Origin: Cyclobacteriaceae bacterium
GTDB lineage: Bacteria > Bacteroidota > Bacteroidia > Cytophagales > Cyclobacteriaceae
DNA length: 15,828 nt
Assembly (NCBI GenBank): GCA_030589835.1
Contig: JAUUZS010000020.1
Span: forward strand, 1 to 15,828
Direction: 5' to 3'
Made by a program: the position numbers and the translations under genes. Below are positions 15,506 to 15,828 of this stretch, in pieces. Each line of letters opens with the position of its first letter. Within the stretch, counting starts at the first letter, position 1. A model generated the notes under the pieces. The model was not told the origin of the DNA, made no database searches, and saw nothing but the letters and a program-made list of their open reading frames with translations.

Positions 15506-15828
15506 TTATCGGATTTTAAATATACGGCTCAGGCTTGTTGAGGGCCTGGCCTTTTTTTGTGCCAAAAAATAGATTACCATCACCAGCAGTACAAAAAATG
15601 GCCAATAGCCGACTTTATACCGTGATAGCGTCCCTAAATTTGGAGTCGAAAAAGATAGTAATACAGCAAGTGAACTGACATAAATGAAGGTGGACATCAC
15701 AAAAATATTATTCAGTGGGATTCGAAACCTCAATTTCAAAACTGAAAAAATCAATAAGCTAAACACCACAAGATTTTCCATGGCGACCACAAATTGAAGT
15801 GGATTGGAAACATCAAAAATAAATGGGC
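15506..15828 (-). CDS. C-terminal part of a multi-pass membrane protein (runs off the right edge)
   Basis: The frame is open to the window end, so the 5' part of this gene lies beyond 15828. A GTG at 15790 and an ATG at 15781 lie inside it, but the upstream codons continue as PFIFDVSNPLQF without a stop, so I treat the gene as partial. The visible 107 or so residues contain three hydrophobic segments (LVVFSLLIFSVL, FIYVSSLAVLLSF, FFVLLVMVIYFL), then a basic tail. The stretch TPNLGTLSRYKVGYWPF between the second and third resembles the end of polysaccharide or glycosyltransferase-type membrane proteins, which is only an impression. It converges on the lipoprotein gene with 2 bp between the stops. 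Confidence 0.65.
   Translation of the reverse strand, partial: PFIFDVSNPLQFVVAMENLVVFSLLIFSVLKLRFRIPLNNIFVMSTFIYVSSLAVLLSFSTPNLGTLSRYKVGYWPFFVLLVMVIYFLAQKKARPSTSLSRIFKIR
15530..15558 (+). terminator. Intrinsic terminator for the lipoprotein gene
   Basis: CAGGC (15530-15534) pairs perfectly with GCCTG (15544-15548) around a 9-base loop. Three bases later there is a run of seven T (15552-15558). It lies 26 bp past the lipoprotein stop and therefore inside the 3' coding end of the convergent membrane-protein gene. Confidence 0.5.

Noticed and set aside
15506..15790. A complete 94-residue membrane protein starting at the GTG at 15790
   Set aside because: The reading frame stays open to the window end with protein-like sequence, so the true start is outside the window.

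Overview
The window looks like chromosomal core DNA from a member of the Bacteroidota, probably the Cytophagia (Fulvivirga/Marivirga/Roseivirga-type). This is inferred from AT-rich DNA, A/T-rich start regions without Shine-Dalgarno sequences, promoter sequences of the Bacteroidota -33/-7 type (TTTG or TTG, about 19 bp, TAnnTTTG), a long Bacteroidota-style NusB, DUF1573 and YtxH proteins beside yajC, a leucine dehydrogenase and several lipoproteins. There is no phage, transposon, CRISPR array or secretion cluster.

Layout. At 1-223 (minus) lie tRNA-Gly(TCC) and tRNA-Tyr(GTA), with a well-matched promoter at 292-322. They are transcribed out of the left edge, where this phylum commonly has tRNA-Thr and tuf (inference). 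At 405-2957 (minus) is a lipoprotein M1 aminopeptidase. At 3212-4492 (plus) is the pyrH-frr pair. The gap 4493-4760 may hold a decayed secreted-protein gene.

A closely packed minus-strand run spans 10824 down to 4761: nusB, ytxH-like, DUF1573 lipoprotein, yajC, ybbR-like, coaE, an ECF sigma factor, a Cys-rich putative anti-sigma factor, gmk and nadD. It mixes transcription (NusB, sigma factor), membrane and envelope (YajC, YbbR, DUF1573) and nucleotide/cofactor functions (CoaE, Gmk, NadD). Gaps are mostly 3-17 bp; the 46 bp before the sigma gene are the only larger one. At 10959-12059 (minus) is leucine dehydrogenase with its own promoter. Divergent from it, at 12199-13980 (plus), is an ABC exporter half-transporter starting with GTG. 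At 14175-15503 (plus) is a lipoprotein carrying an embedded Cys/His motif. It converges, with a 2-bp gap, on the 3' end of a multi-pass membrane protein gene that runs off the right edge.

Most of the window is ordinary housekeeping DNA; I did not find a convincing new multi-gene system. The points most worth a second look are the CH...HxxHGDxxGxC module inside the 14175-15503 lipoprotein, the ECF sigma/Cys-rich partner pair co-linear with gmk-nadD, the Asp in place of the catalytic Glu in the ABC ATPase, the remnant between frr and nadD, and the palindrome over the -33 element of the tRNA promoter.
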